In this document: positions 46,003 through 55,849 of the stretch, one piece after another | How the letters are laid out: the number at the start of each line of letters is the position of its first letter | Position numbering within the stretch: position 1 is the stretch's first letter | DNA from: Cypionkella psychrotolerans | GTDB lineage: Bacteria; Pseudomonadota; Alphaproteobacteria; Rhodobacterales; Rhodobacteraceae | NCBI RefSeq assembly: GCF_001294535.1 | Contig: NZ_LGIC01000035.1 | Span: 23,547 to 87,546, forward strand | DNA length: 64,000 nucleotides | Direction of reading: 5' to 3' | Translations under genes and position numbers: made by a program | The notes under the pieces: model-generated | Database searches by the model: none | The model's input: the letters and a program-made list of their open reading frames with translations, nothing else | What the model was told of the DNA's origin: nothing

Positions 46003-46782
46003 ATGCCGATTCAGGGAACTACGGCTGAAAAGCCCATCGCAATCCGTGTGGATGGTCTGCACAAATCATTTGGCACCCATGAGGTGTTGAAAGGCGTGTC
46101 GCTAACGGCCTGCGAAGGCGACGTGGTGGCGATCATCGGCGGCTCGGGTTCGGGCAAATCGACGATGCTGCGCTGTATCAACTTTCTGGAAACCCCGTCG
46201 TCAGGCACGATTGAAATCGGCGGCGAGGCTGTGGCGATGCGCTCCGATGGCAGCCCGTCGGATCGCCGCCAGCTGGAACGCTTGCGGCAAAGCCTTGGCA
46301 TGGTGTTTCAGAACTTTAACCTCTGGACCCATAAGACCGTGCTGGAAAATCTGATCGAAGTGCCGGTGCATGTGCTGAAACTGCCCAAGGCAGAGGCCGA
46401 GGCGCGGGCGCGCAAGCTGCTGGCACGGGTGGGTTTGGCGGAAAAAGAGGGCGCCTATCCAGCCTATATGTCGGGCGGCCAACAGCAACGCGCGGCGATC
46501 GCTCGGGCGTTGTGCATGGAACCGCGCGCGATGCTGTTTGACGAACCGACCTCGGCGCTCGACCCCGAACTGGTCGGTGAGGTGCTGCAAGTGATCAAAG
46601 GGCTGGCCGATGAAGGCCGCACCATGGTGCTGGTCACGCATGAAATGAAATTCGCCCGTGAGGTCGCAAGCCATGTGATCTATCTGCACAACGGCGTGAT
46701 CGAAGAACAGGGCCCGCCCGCCGAAGTGTTCGGCGCACCAAAATCGGAAAGACTGAAACAGTTCCTAAAAACCGTGGGTTAG
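46003..46782 (+). CDS. polar amino-acid ABC transporter, ATP-binding protein
   Basis: A 259-residue ATPase with Walker A GGSGSGKST, signature MSGGQQQRAAIARAL, Walker B AMLFDEPTSALDPE and the H-loop VTHEMKFAREV. It is of the HisP/OccP/GlnQ type. It is the first of four genes that end in a terminator at 49095. GGCAGGAAAC precedes the ATG. The 152 bases upstream hold no recognised operator. Confidence 0.93.
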   Translation: MPIQGTTAEKPIAIRVDGLHKSFGTHEVLKGVSLTACEGDVVAIIGGSGSGKSTMLRCINFLETPSSGTIEIGGEAVAMRSDGSPSDRRQLERLRQSLGMVFQNFNLWTHKTVLENLIEVPVHVLKLPKAEAEARARKLLARVGLAEKEGAYPAYMSGGQQQRAAIARALCMEPRAMLFDEPTSALDPELVGEVLQVIKGLADEGRTMVLVTHEMKFAREVASHVIYLHNGVIEEQGPPAEVFGAPKSERLKQFLKTVG

Positions 46783-46816
46783 CCCGGAAACTTAAACCAA
46801 CTTGTGAGGATTAACT

Positions 46817-47581
46817 ATGAAGAAACTCGCCCTCGTTGCCGCAGCCTCATTGCTGTTTGGCACGGCTGCGCTTGCTGCCCCGCTGAAAATTGGCGTCGCG
46901 GCCGAGCCCTATCCGCCGTTCACGTCGCCCGATGCCAGCGGCAACTGGGTCGGTTGGGAGATTGATCTTCTAAGTGCCGTTTGTAAGAAGGCAGCGCTGG
47001 AATGTGTGATCACCCCAACTGCTTGGGACGGCATCATCCCGGCTTTGAACGCTGGACAGATTGACGTGATCATGTCGTCGATGACGATCAATGAAGAACG
47101 CGAAAAGAGCATTGATTTCACGGACAAATATTACAATACCCCGACCGCTGTGATGGCGGCCAAAGGCTCGGGCATCCTGCCCACGCCAGAAGGTCTGAAC
47201 GGCAAAATCATCGGCGTGCAGGTCTCGACCATCCAAGAAGCCTATGTCCAGGCACATTTCCCCGATTCCGAGCTGAAAAGCTACCAGACCTCGGACGAAT
47301 CTTATCAGGATTTGGCGGCTGGCCGGATTGATGCGGTTGTCGCCGATTCGATCGTGGTCGCCGATTTCCTGAAAACCGAGCCGGGCGCTTGCTGTGAAAA
47401 CGTCGGCAATGTCGCCGATGATCCGGTCATTCTGGGGCGCGGTGTCGGCTTTGGTCTGCGCAAGGGCGATCCGCTGAAAGAGACCCTGAACAAGGCGATT
47501 GCGGACGTTCGTGCCGATGGCGAATATGACGCCATCACTAAGAAATACTTCACCATCGACATTTACGGCCCCGCAAACTGA
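46817..47581 (+). CDS. polar amino-acid ABC transporter, periplasmic binding protein
   Basis: A 254-residue protein with a signal peptide (cut after AALAA near residue 20) and a bacterial solute-binding type 3 fold: EPYPPFTSPDASGNWVGWEIDLLSAVC, AWDGIIPALNAGQIDVIMSSMTIN and an R-x-K-x-I-D-F-T motif. It resembles lysine/arginine/ornithine/histidine or opine binders; the ligand cannot be fixed from sequence. The stop overlaps the first permease by one base. Confidence 0.9.
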   Translation: MKKLALVAAASLLFGTAALAAPLKIGVAAEPYPPFTSPDASGNWVGWEIDLLSAVCKKAALECVITPTAWDGIIPALNAGQIDVIMSSMTINEEREKSIDFTDKYYNTPTAVMAAKGSGILPTPEGLNGKIIGVQVSTIQEAYVQAHFPDSELKSYQTSDESYQDLAAGRIDAVVADSIVVADFLKTEPGACCENVGNVADDPVILGRGVGFGLRKGDPLKETLNKAIADVRADGEYDAITKKYFTIDIYGPAN

Positions 47582-48318
47582 TGACCTGCCCCCCACCCGC
47601 AGAGCTTTCGAGCCTAACGCTGCTTGGCTTTGGCGATTGCGGCTGGGGGGCGACCCTGCTTTGGGGTTTTGGCAATTCATTGATGATCGCGCTTGGCGCC
47701 TATGCGATTGGTTTTTGCATCGGCGTGTCAGGCGCGTTTGGCAAACTTTACGGCGGGCCGGTCGCGAAAGACCTGCTCGCCGTTTACACGACGATAGTGC
47801 GGGCGGTGCCGGAACTGGTGCTGATCCTGATCCTGTATTACGCGGTGCCCGCGCTGATCAACCAAGTCCTGCTGGGCTTGGGCTATGAGCGCATCAACCT
47901 GCCGCAATTCATCACTGGCGTGGTGGTGCTGGCGGTGGTGCAGGGGGCCTATCAGATCGAGGTGTTACGCGGCTCTATCCTCGCGGTGCCACACGGTCAG
48001 ATCGAGGCAGCGCGGGCGATGGGAATGTCGCCGGTCATGCTGGCACGGCGGATCACCTTGCCGCTGATGACATCAAATGCGATTCCCGGTTTGGGGAATC
48101 TGTGGCTGAACGCGACCAAAGACACGGCTTTGCTGGCGGTGATTGGCTTTACCGAACTGACCAAGGCGACGTTCCAGGCTTCGGCCACCACCAAGGCGTT
48201 TTTCACGTTTTATGGCGCGGCAATGGCGCTCTATATGGCGATTTCGCTGATTTCGATCCTGCTGTTCGGACGGCTTGAGAAAATCTCGCGCCGTGGTCAA
48301 CGCGACGCGAGGGGCTGA
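47581..48318 (+). CDS. polar amino-acid ABC transporter permease (HisQ-like)
   Basis: This 245-residue permease has several membrane segments and the EAA loop VPHGQIEAARAMGMSPVMLARRITLP. The N-terminal stretch LLGFGDCGWGATLLWG is typical of HisQ/OccQ. It forms a heterodimer with the next gene product. Start and stop overlap its neighbours by one base each. Confidence 0.9.
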   Translation: MTCPPPAELSSLTLLGFGDCGWGATLLWGFGNSLMIALGAYAIGFCIGVSGAFGKLYGGPVAKDLLAVYTTIVRAVPELVLILILYYAVPALINQVLLGLGYERINLPQFITGVVVLAVVQGAYQIEVLRGSILAVPHGQIEAARAMGMSPVMLARRITLPLMTSNAIPGLGNLWLNATKDTALLAVIGFTELTKATFQASATTKAFFTFYGAAMALYMAISLISILLFGRLEKISRRGQRDARG

Positions 48319-49094
48319 TGCGCGATTTTCTCAACCTGCGCCGGGTGATTATGATCGCGATAGCGGCGGCGCTGGTGACGTGGTGCATCTATTCTTTGCG
48401 CTGGGATTGGCTGGCCAATCCGAAATATCAGTCGATGATGTTGCGCGGGCTCTGGCAGACGATCTGGATGCTGGTGGTGACGATGGTGATCGGCTTTGCG
48501 CTGGCGATCCCGATTGGATTCGTGCAGGCGGCGGGGCCGCGCTGGCTCGCTTGGCCTGCGCGGGTGTTCTGCTCGGTGATCCGGGGCACGCCGTTGTTGA
48601 TGCAGATTTGGCTACTTTATTACGGGATCGGATCCTTGTTCCCGTCGATCCCGTGGATCCGGGACTCTGCGTTCTGGCCGATCTTGCGGCAGGCCTGGCC
48701 CTATGCGGTGGTGGCACTGTCGCTGTCGGTCGCGGGCTATGAGGGCGAGGTGTTGCGCGGCGCGTTCAAATCTGTGCCGCATGGGCAGTTGGAGGCTGCG
48801 CGCGCGATGGGGATGCCTCGGTTCACCATTTTCCGGCGGATATGGTTGCCGCAGGCGGTGCAGCGGGTGTTACCGACGATTGGCGGCGAGACGGTGTTGC
48901 AGTTGAAATCGACTCCGTTGATTTCAACGATCACGATCATGGATATTTATGATGTGGCGGGACGGGTGCGGCGCGATACTTTGGTGGTTTATGAACCGCT
49001 GTTGTTGCTGGCGGTGACCTATATGGCGATCACGGCGCTGATTGTGCTGCTGTTCAAGTGGTTTGAAAGCCGGTTTCCGAGCAAGGTCGCCTGA
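48318..49094 (+). CDS. polar amino-acid ABC transporter permease (HisM-like)
   Basis: A 258-residue permease with the EAA loop VPHGQLEAARAMGMPRFTIFRRIWLP and SVIRGTPLLMQIWLLYYGIG near the middle, typical of HisM/OccM. It is the last gene of the transporter operon and is followed at once by a terminator. Confidence 0.9.
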   Translation: MRDFLNLRRVIMIAIAAALVTWCIYSLRWDWLANPKYQSMMLRGLWQTIWMLVVTMVIGFALAIPIGFVQAAGPRWLAWPARVFCSVIRGTPLLMQIWLLYYGIGSLFPSIPWIRDSAFWPILRQAWPYAVVALSLSVAGYEGEVLRGAFKSVPHGQLEAARAMGMPRFTIFRRIWLPQAVQRVLPTIGGETVLQLKSTPLISTITIMDIYDVAGRVRRDTLVVYEPLLLLAVTYMAITALIVLLFKWFESRFPSKVA

Positions 49095-49118
49095 GGTCCC
49101 AACTCGGGACCTTTTTTT
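49095..49118 (+). terminator. terminator of the amino-acid transporter operon
   Basis: Stem GGTCCC/GGGACC with AACTC loop and seven T. Nearly identical, with flanks, to the inverted hairpin at 16896-16919. Confidence 0.9.
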
Positions 49119-49208
49119 ATCGAACTATATCAATAGGATGACATGGTTGCGTTAACGGATTTTTAACGCTTTCGCTTTGATATGGGATTATTGGCGGGGC
49201 TGTTGGAT

Positions 49209-49240
49209 GCCTCCGGCGGGGATATTTAGACCAAGATGAA
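49209..49240 (+). repeat. GCGGGGATATTT-type intergenic repeat
   Basis: GCCTCCGGCGGGGATATTT followed by AGACCAAGATGAA. It aligns with the inverted copy at 15948-15979 and with part of 7553-7570. The rest of the 49119-49324 gap holds no recognised feature. Confidence 0.5.
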
Positions 49241-49324
49241 AGCAAATTTTAGGTAATTTTTAGCGAGTTTTTTTGCAGGGCGACCAAGAATTTCGGCTTG
49301 CTTTGAAATTCGTTTTGGGGGCTG

Positions 49325-51166
<1,842 letters not shown>

Positions 51167-51172
51167 GGGGGC

Positions 51173-51721
51173 ATGATGCGGGGTTTGTGGATCGCGGTTT
51201 GGCTTGGCTTGGCGGGGGTGGCGGTGGCCGATCCTTTTTGCAAGCCGAGTGCGGCGGAATTGGTGGCTTTGCCGGGGTTGCTTGTCGGCGATTGGCAGGG
51301 CGAGATTGTGCAGGGCGTCGCGGTGCAGGGCGGCAAGCCGAGCCTTTTGCCCGAGGGAGGCCAGCCCACGCCTGCAACTTTGGCGGTGGCTGGGGCGGCG
51401 ATCAGCTTTGCCGATGCCACGACGCCCCAGCCTGTGCTGCTTAGTGCGACGGCCGCGACCGAGGATTTCGCACTGCCGGGAGAATCGCCGCTGGGGGCCG
51501 AGGAATTGCTTGGCCCACTGATGCTTGAAGGCGGGTGTGCGGTTGGCGATCTGCCGCAGTTTGAGGGCGCTGCCGCGATGGCGGCGGGCATGGCGGTGCG
51601 GTTTAGCGCCTTTGTGCTGGGCAAAAGCCAACTGCTGATGGTGATGCAGGTCGGGCAGGTTGGGCCCGTCGCCAAGCCAAGCGGCGCGGGCGTGCGGGTG
51701 GTGCTGCGCTATAGCCGATAG
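51173..51721 (+). CDS. secreted protein of unknown function after tgt
   Basis: A 182-residue protein with a Sec signal (LWIAVWLGLAGVAVA, cleaved near residue 20) and a small, beta-rich, glycine-rich mature part with two to three cysteines (FCKPSAAELV, GGCAVGDLP). No family recognised. The ATG lies six bases after the tgt stop with GAGGGGG in front, so it is co-transcribed. Confidence 0.65.
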   Translation: MMRGLWIAVWLGLAGVAVADPFCKPSAAELVALPGLLVGDWQGEIVQGVAVQGGKPSLLPEGGQPTPATLAVAGAAISFADATTPQPVLLSATAATEDFALPGESPLGAEELLGPLMLEGGCAVGDLPQFEGAAAMAAGMAVRFSAFVLGKSQLLMVMQVGQVGPVAKPSGAGVRVVLRYSR

Positions 51722-51918
51722 CTTGCTGCGGGGTTAAGGGCAGGGCGCAAATCTGAACCATTCTACACTTGCCCCCGCCAGATCACGGGCGCATGATTGC
51801 GCCAGATGCAGTGGTTGACAGCCGGGCTTGCCACACCCAAATACATAATCCGAAGGGGAAAGCCTCCACGCTGCCGATCACCGGGGCCATGGCTTTCCTG
51901 CCAGAGAAGGAACGCGAT

Positions 51919-54327
51919 ATGACTGATACTCTCGCCACGAGCTACCCGGTTCTGCCGCTGCGCGACATCGTGGTTTTCCCGCATATGATCGTGCCGCTGT
52001 TTGTGGGTCGCGAAAAATCGGTGCGGGCGCTGGAAGAGGTGATGGCGGATGACAAGCAGATTTTGCTGTCGTCGCAGATTGATCCTTCCGTCGATGACCC
52101 GGCGACCGATGGCATTTACCAGATTGGCGTGCTCGCCAATGTGCTGCAACTGTTGAAGCTGCCCGATGGCACCGTGAAGGTGCTGGTTGAGGGTAAGGCG
52201 CGGGTGAAGATCACCGAATTCGTTGAAAACCCCAGTTTCTTTGAAGCGCGGGCTGTGCGTTTGGCAGAACTGCCGGGCGATAAGGAAGCCGCCGAAGCCA
52301 TGGTGCGGATGGTTGCCGAGGAATTTGAGCGCTACGCCAAGATCAAGAAGAATATTCCTGAGGAGGCTTTGTCTGCTGTCTCGGAAACCCGCGAGCCTGC
52401 ACGGTTGGCGGATTTGGTTGCCGGACACTTGGGCGTCGATGTCGGTCTGAAGCAGGATCTGCTGGAGACGTTGGATGTCGCTGAGCGGCTGGAGAAGGTC
52501 TACGGCCAGATGCAGGGCGAAATGTCGGTCTTGCAGGTTGAGAAAAAGATCAAGACCCGGGTGAAGTCTCAGATGGAGCGCACCCAGCGCGAGTATTATC
52601 TGAATGAGCAGATGAAGGCCATTCAGAAGGAACTCGGCGATGGTGAGGACGGTCAGAACGAAATGGCCGAATTGGAAGCCCGCATCAAGGCCACCAAATT
52701 CTCGAAAGAAGCCCGCGATAAGGCTGAGGGTGAGCTGAAAAAGCTGAAGAACATGTCGCCGATGTCTGCGGAAGCGACCGTTGTACGCAACTATCTTGAT
52801 TGGCTTTTGGCTGTGCCGTGGGGGGTGTCTTCCCGCGTCAAGAAAGATTTGGGTGCGGCGCAAAAGGTGCTGGACGCGGATCATTACGGGCTTGAAAAGG
52901 TCAAGGAGCGCATCGTCGAATATCTGGCGGTGCAGGCGCGCTCGACCAAGCTGAAGGGGCCGATCCTGTGCCTTGTGGGCCCTCCGGGTGTGGGTAAAAC
53001 CTCGCTGGGGCGGTCGGTGGCGAAGGCTACCGGTCGGGAGTTTATCCGCATCAGCTTGGGCGGCGTGCGGGACGAGTCTGAAATTCGCGGCCACCGGCGG
53101 ACCTATATCGGCTCTATGCCCGGTAAGATCATTCAGGCGCTGAAGAAGGCGAAAACCACCAACCCTTTGATTCTCTTGGATGAAATCGACAAGATGGGGC
53201 AGGATTTCCGTGGCGATCCGGCGTCTGCCATGTTGGAGGTTCTCGATCCGGAACAAAACTCCACCTTCGTCGATCACTATATGGAGGTCGAGTACGATCT
53301 GTCGAACGTGATGTTCATCACCACGGCGAACTCTTACAACATGCCGGGGCCTTTGCTTGATCGGATGGAGATTATTCCGCTGTCGGGCTACACTGAGGAT
53401 GAAAAACGCGAGATCGCCAAGGGCCATTTGGTGGCGAAGCAGATCGCTGGGCACGCTTTGAAGAAGGGCGAATTCAGCATCACCGATGGCGCTTTGACCG
53501 AGATCATCCGCACTTACACCCGGGAAGCCGGGGTGCGGAATCTGGAGCGAGAAATCGCCAAACTGGCGCGGAAAGCCGTGACCGAGATCGTCAAGAAAAC
53601 CACGAAAACGGTCGAGGTGACTGAGGATAAGCTGGAAGGCTATCTTGGCGTGAAGCGGTATCACTACGGTCTGGCCGAGCAAACCGATCAGGTCGGCGTG
53701 GTGACGGGTCTGGCCTGGACATCTGTGGGCGGCGATCTGTTGCAGATCGAAGCTTTGCGGTTGCCGGGCAAGGGCCGGATGAAGACCACCGGCAAACTGG
53801 GCGATGTGATGAAGGAATCCATCGAAGCAGCGGCAAGCTTCGTGCGCTCGATCAGCCCCGAATTGGGGGTGAAGCCGCCGAAGTTTGAGACGATGGACAT
53901 TCACGTCCACGTCCCGGAAGGGGCGACGCCGAAAGACGGGCCCTCGGCTGGTCTGGCGATGGTGACCTCAATCGTGTCGGTGATCACCGGCATCCCGGTG
54001 CGCAAGGATATCGCGATGACCGGGGAGGTGACCCTGCGTGGCAATGCTCTGCCGATTGGCGGCTTGAAAGAAAAACTGCTGGCGGCGTTGCGCGGCGGGA
54101 TCAAGACGGTGTTCATTCCGGCTGAGAATGAAAAAGACCTGATCGAGATACCGGACAATGTGAAGCAAGGCTTGCAGATCATCCCGGTCAGCAATGTGCG
54201 CGAAGTGCTGAAACAGGCCTTGGTGCGCCAGCCAGAGCCGGTGGAATGGGACGAAGCCGCTGAGGAAGCCGCAGCCGCTGCGCGGGCTTTGTCGGCGGGC
54301 AATACTCCGGCATCGCTGGCTCACTAA
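51919..54327 (+). CDS. lon: ATP-dependent protease Lon
   Basis: An 802-residue cytoplasmic protease. Lon substrate-binding domain (residues 10-205), coiled-coil region, AAA+ module with Walker A GPPGVGKTS (about 354), and protease domain with the Ser-Lys dyad S676 (DGPSAGLA) and K719 (GGLKEKLLAA). GAAGGAA precedes the ATG; the in-frame extension to 51769 is not family-like. A TTGACA hexamer at 51815-51820 could be a -35 element, but no convincing -10 was found. A strong terminator follows. Confidence 0.97.
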   Translation: MTDTLATSYPVLPLRDIVVFPHMIVPLFVGREKSVRALEEVMADDKQILLSSQIDPSVDDPATDGIYQIGVLANVLQLLKLPDGTVKVLVEGKARVKITEFVENPSFFEARAVRLAELPGDKEAAEAMVRMVAEEFERYAKIKKNIPEEALSAVSETREPARLADLVAGHLGVDVGLKQDLLETLDVAERLEKVYGQMQGEMSVLQVEKKIKTRVKSQMERTQREYYLNEQMKAIQKELGDGEDGQNEMAELEARIKATKFSKEARDKAEGELKKLKNMSPMSAEATVVRNYLDWLLAVPWGVSSRVKKDLGAAQKVLDADHYGLEKVKERIVEYLAVQARSTKLKGPILCLVGPPGVGKTSLGRSVAKATGREFIRISLGGVRDESEIRGHRRTYIGSMPGKIIQALKKAKTTNPLILLDEIDKMGQDFRGDPASAMLEVLDPEQNSTFVDHYMEVEYDLSNVMFITTANSYNMPGPLLDRMEIIPLSGYTEDEKREIAKGHLVAKQIAGHALKKGEFSITDGALTEIIRTYTREAGVRNLEREIAKLARKAVTEIVKKTTKTVEVTEDKLEGYLGVKRYHYGLAEQTDQVGVVTGLAWTSVGGDLLQIEALRLPGKGRMKTTGKLGDVMKESIEAAASFVRSISPELGVKPPKFETMDIHVHVPEGATPKDGPSAGLAMVTSIVSVITGIPVRKDIAMTGEVTLRGNALPIGGLKEKLLAALRGGIKTVFIPAENEKDLIEIPDNVKQGLQIIPVSNVREVLKQALVRQPEPVEWDEAAEEAAAAARALSAGNTPASLAH

Positions 54328-54344
54328 GCGGTTCAAAAGTTAAG

Positions 54345-54374
54345 CAAAGGCGCGGGGGCAACCCTGCGCCTTTG
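54345..54374. terminator. terminator after lon
   Basis: A long stem (CAAAGGCGC and its complement plus GGG/CCC) with a GCAA loop, 18 bases past the lon stop. Confidence 0.8.
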
Positions 54375-54487
54375 TGCATTTATGCCCCGCAGGTCTTGGT
54401 TTTGCGAAGATTTGGCAGGTATTGGTTTCCCGTTAAGAAATTATCTTCTATGGTCGTTTCAAAATAAGAACCAATGGGAGAGCATAG

Positions 54488-54967
54488 ATGCCGACGAAAC
54501 CCGCAGCTGCAAAACCCAGCAAAGCTGCGCCAAAAACCACGGCCAAAGCGGCAGTCGTAAAGCCTGCTGCCAGCAGGAAGCCATCCGCGACACCTAAGAT
54601 CGCCGCCGCAGCGGCCAAGCCCCAAACTAAAGAGCAAAGCATGAACGAAGTTGTAGAAATCGCCGAATCCGGCGCAAAAGTTGTGGCGATGATGAAGGTG
54701 AAAGATCTGATCGACCGGGTGGCTACGGCCTCGGATCAGAACAAGAAAGACGTGCGCGCCATTGTTGAGGCGACTTTGGCCGAACTTGGCAAGGCTTTGG
54801 AAGCGGGCGAAACCCTGATCCTGCCGCCGCTGGGTCGGGTGCGGATTGCCAACCAGAAGTCGGACGCCTCTGGGCAGATCATGACGCTGAAACTGCGCCG
54901 GGGTGGCGAAAAGAAGCCCGGTAAAAATGCCGGAGAGGCACTTGCAGAGGCCAGCGAAGCCAGCTAA
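54488..54967 (+). CDS. HU-like DNA-binding protein with histone-like N-terminal tail
   Basis: A 159-residue protein in two parts. Residues 1-50 are an alanine/lysine/proline tail like eukaryotic H1 tails (KPAAAKPSKAAPKTTAKAA). Residues 68-145 match HU (MKVKDLIDRVATASDQNKKDVRAIVEATLAELGKALEAGETLILPPLGRVRI), but the beta-arm is short and lacks the usual DNA-intercalating proline motif. It should bind DNA non-specifically. GGGAGAG precedes the ATG. tRNA-Val follows 13 bases downstream. Confidence 0.85.
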   Translation: MPTKPAAAKPSKAAPKTTAKAAVVKPAASRKPSATPKIAAAAAKPQTKEQSMNEVVEIAESGAKVVAMMKVKDLIDRVATASDQNKKDVRAIVEATLAELGKALEAGETLILPPLGRVRIANQKSDASGQIMTLKLRRGGEKKPGKNAGEALAEASEAS

Positions 54968-54980
54968 ACACCGCGCCAAC

Positions 54981-55055
54981 GGGAGATTAGCTCAGCGGTA
55001 GAGCGCGTCGTTCACATCGACGATGTCAGGGGTTCAAATCCCTTATCTCCCACCA
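54981..55055 (+). tRNA. tRNA-Val (anticodon CAC)
   Basis: Complete cloverleaf of 75 bases with encoded CCA: acceptor GGGAGAT/ATCTCCC, D-stem GCTC/GAGC, anticodon stem CGTCG/CGACG with loop TTCACAT (anticodon CAC, reading GUG), T-loop TTCAAAT. An integrase remnant begins 97 bases downstream, so its 3' end is a likely former attachment site. Confidence 0.95.
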
Positions 55056-55076
55056 TCATAATCTATTGATCTTAAA

Positions 55077-55106
55077 GAAACCCCTTGCAAAACAAGGGGT
55101 TTTTTA
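55077..55106 (+). terminator. terminator after tRNA-Val
   Basis: Stem AACCCCTTG/CAAGGGGTT with a CAAAA-type loop followed by T5, 22 bases past the tRNA. Confidence 0.85.
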
Positions 55107-55151
55107 CGTTTTGGTGTTATAAATCACGTCGCAAAACGACCGGGCGACACA

Positions 55152-55430
55152 GTGGCGGGCAAGGTCAGACACATGTTGAATCGCGACGGCCGCTACTTTG
55201 CGCGCCTTGTGATTCCGAAGGACTTGCGCCCGTACATGGATGGCAAGAGCGCGTTGCGTACCGTGCCCTAGCCGCAGACTACCGCTAAGCGCTCAAACTG
55301 CTGCCCGATGCCGTTACTGCGCTACAGCACCAGATCGCCCTTGCAGAACGCCGTGGAGCCGGGGCAGGGGCCGGAGTAGTGAAAGCGGCACAGCGGCAAG
55401 GCCGACAGCTCAGCGCGCCGCTTCTTTAGC
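55152..55430 (+). pseudogene. site-specific integrase, N-terminal remnant
   Basis: From a GTG at 55152 the frame reads MAGKVRHMLNRDGRYFARLVIPKDLRPY, the usual start of tyrosine integrases with an N-terminal arm-binding domain (R-D-G-R-Y-x-x-R). It stops at a TAG (55269). In the next frame the sequence goes on as LAADYR, a TAA, then ALKLLPDAVTALQHQIALAERR, typical integrase helix, to about 55430. So it carries at least one frameshift and one stop, and the catalytic domain is absent. It lies beside tRNA-Val and is oriented away from it. Confidence 0.75.
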
Positions 55431-55466
55431 AGCCGGGAACCGGGGGCTCTCGGCAAACACATCAGC

Positions 55467-55760
55467 CTAAAACCGCTCATCCTGGGTGGTGACGATGCCC
55501 TCAACCTCCGACGACGCCGTCGCCTTCTGGAGTGCCAATGTGTCGATAAGGCTGCCTTGGTTCGGGATCGTCTTGGCGTCACCCTTCAGGTCTGCCAGTG
55601 CGCGGGAGGCGCGGTTGAGCGCCTTCAGCACCGCCACCGTTTCCAGCATCGTAGCAGGCGGCAACATTGGCAGATTTATGTCGACTTTAACATGTTCGCC
55701 GCGACGTGTTTGAAAGGACTGTTTGGTAATATGAAGATCTAAAATTCCGCCCAGCGGACC
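55467..55760 (-). pseudogene. Fic family protein, N-terminal remnant
   Basis: The minus-strand frame contains KVDINLPMLPPATMLETVAV, KALNRASRALADLKGDAKT, IPNQGSLIDTLALQKATASS and EVEGIVTTQDERF, which is the Fic_N domain. It ends at a TAG (55467), after which the expected continuation (ADVFAESPGSRLLKKR) is still readable. The catalytic HPFxxGNGR half is missing. An ATG at 55667 gives 66 codons; the true start has been lost. It meets the integrase remnant head-on. Confidence 0.7.
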
Positions 55761-55795
55761 CGCGCTGAACAGAATTGCATCGTCGGTTTCGCATA

Positions 55796-55827
55796 AAAAC
55801 GCCCCGACCGTTTCCAGTCGGGGCATC
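55796..55827 (-). terminator. terminator of the RND efflux operon
   Basis: On the minus strand a GCCCCGAC/GTCGGGGC stem is followed by a T5 run, 23 bases past the transporter stop. Confidence 0.8.
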
Positions 55828-55849
55828 GCCGCCAGCGTTTGAGTTCGCT

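Noticed and set aside
51733..51918. Heat-shock promoter upstream of lon
   Set aside because: CTTG-like and TTGACA hexamers are present, but no spacing gives a convincing -10 element.
51763..53910. 715-codon open frame on the minus strand
   Set aside because: It lies wholly opposite lon, shows no family motif and has the amino-acid make-up of an antisense shadow of a high-GC gene.
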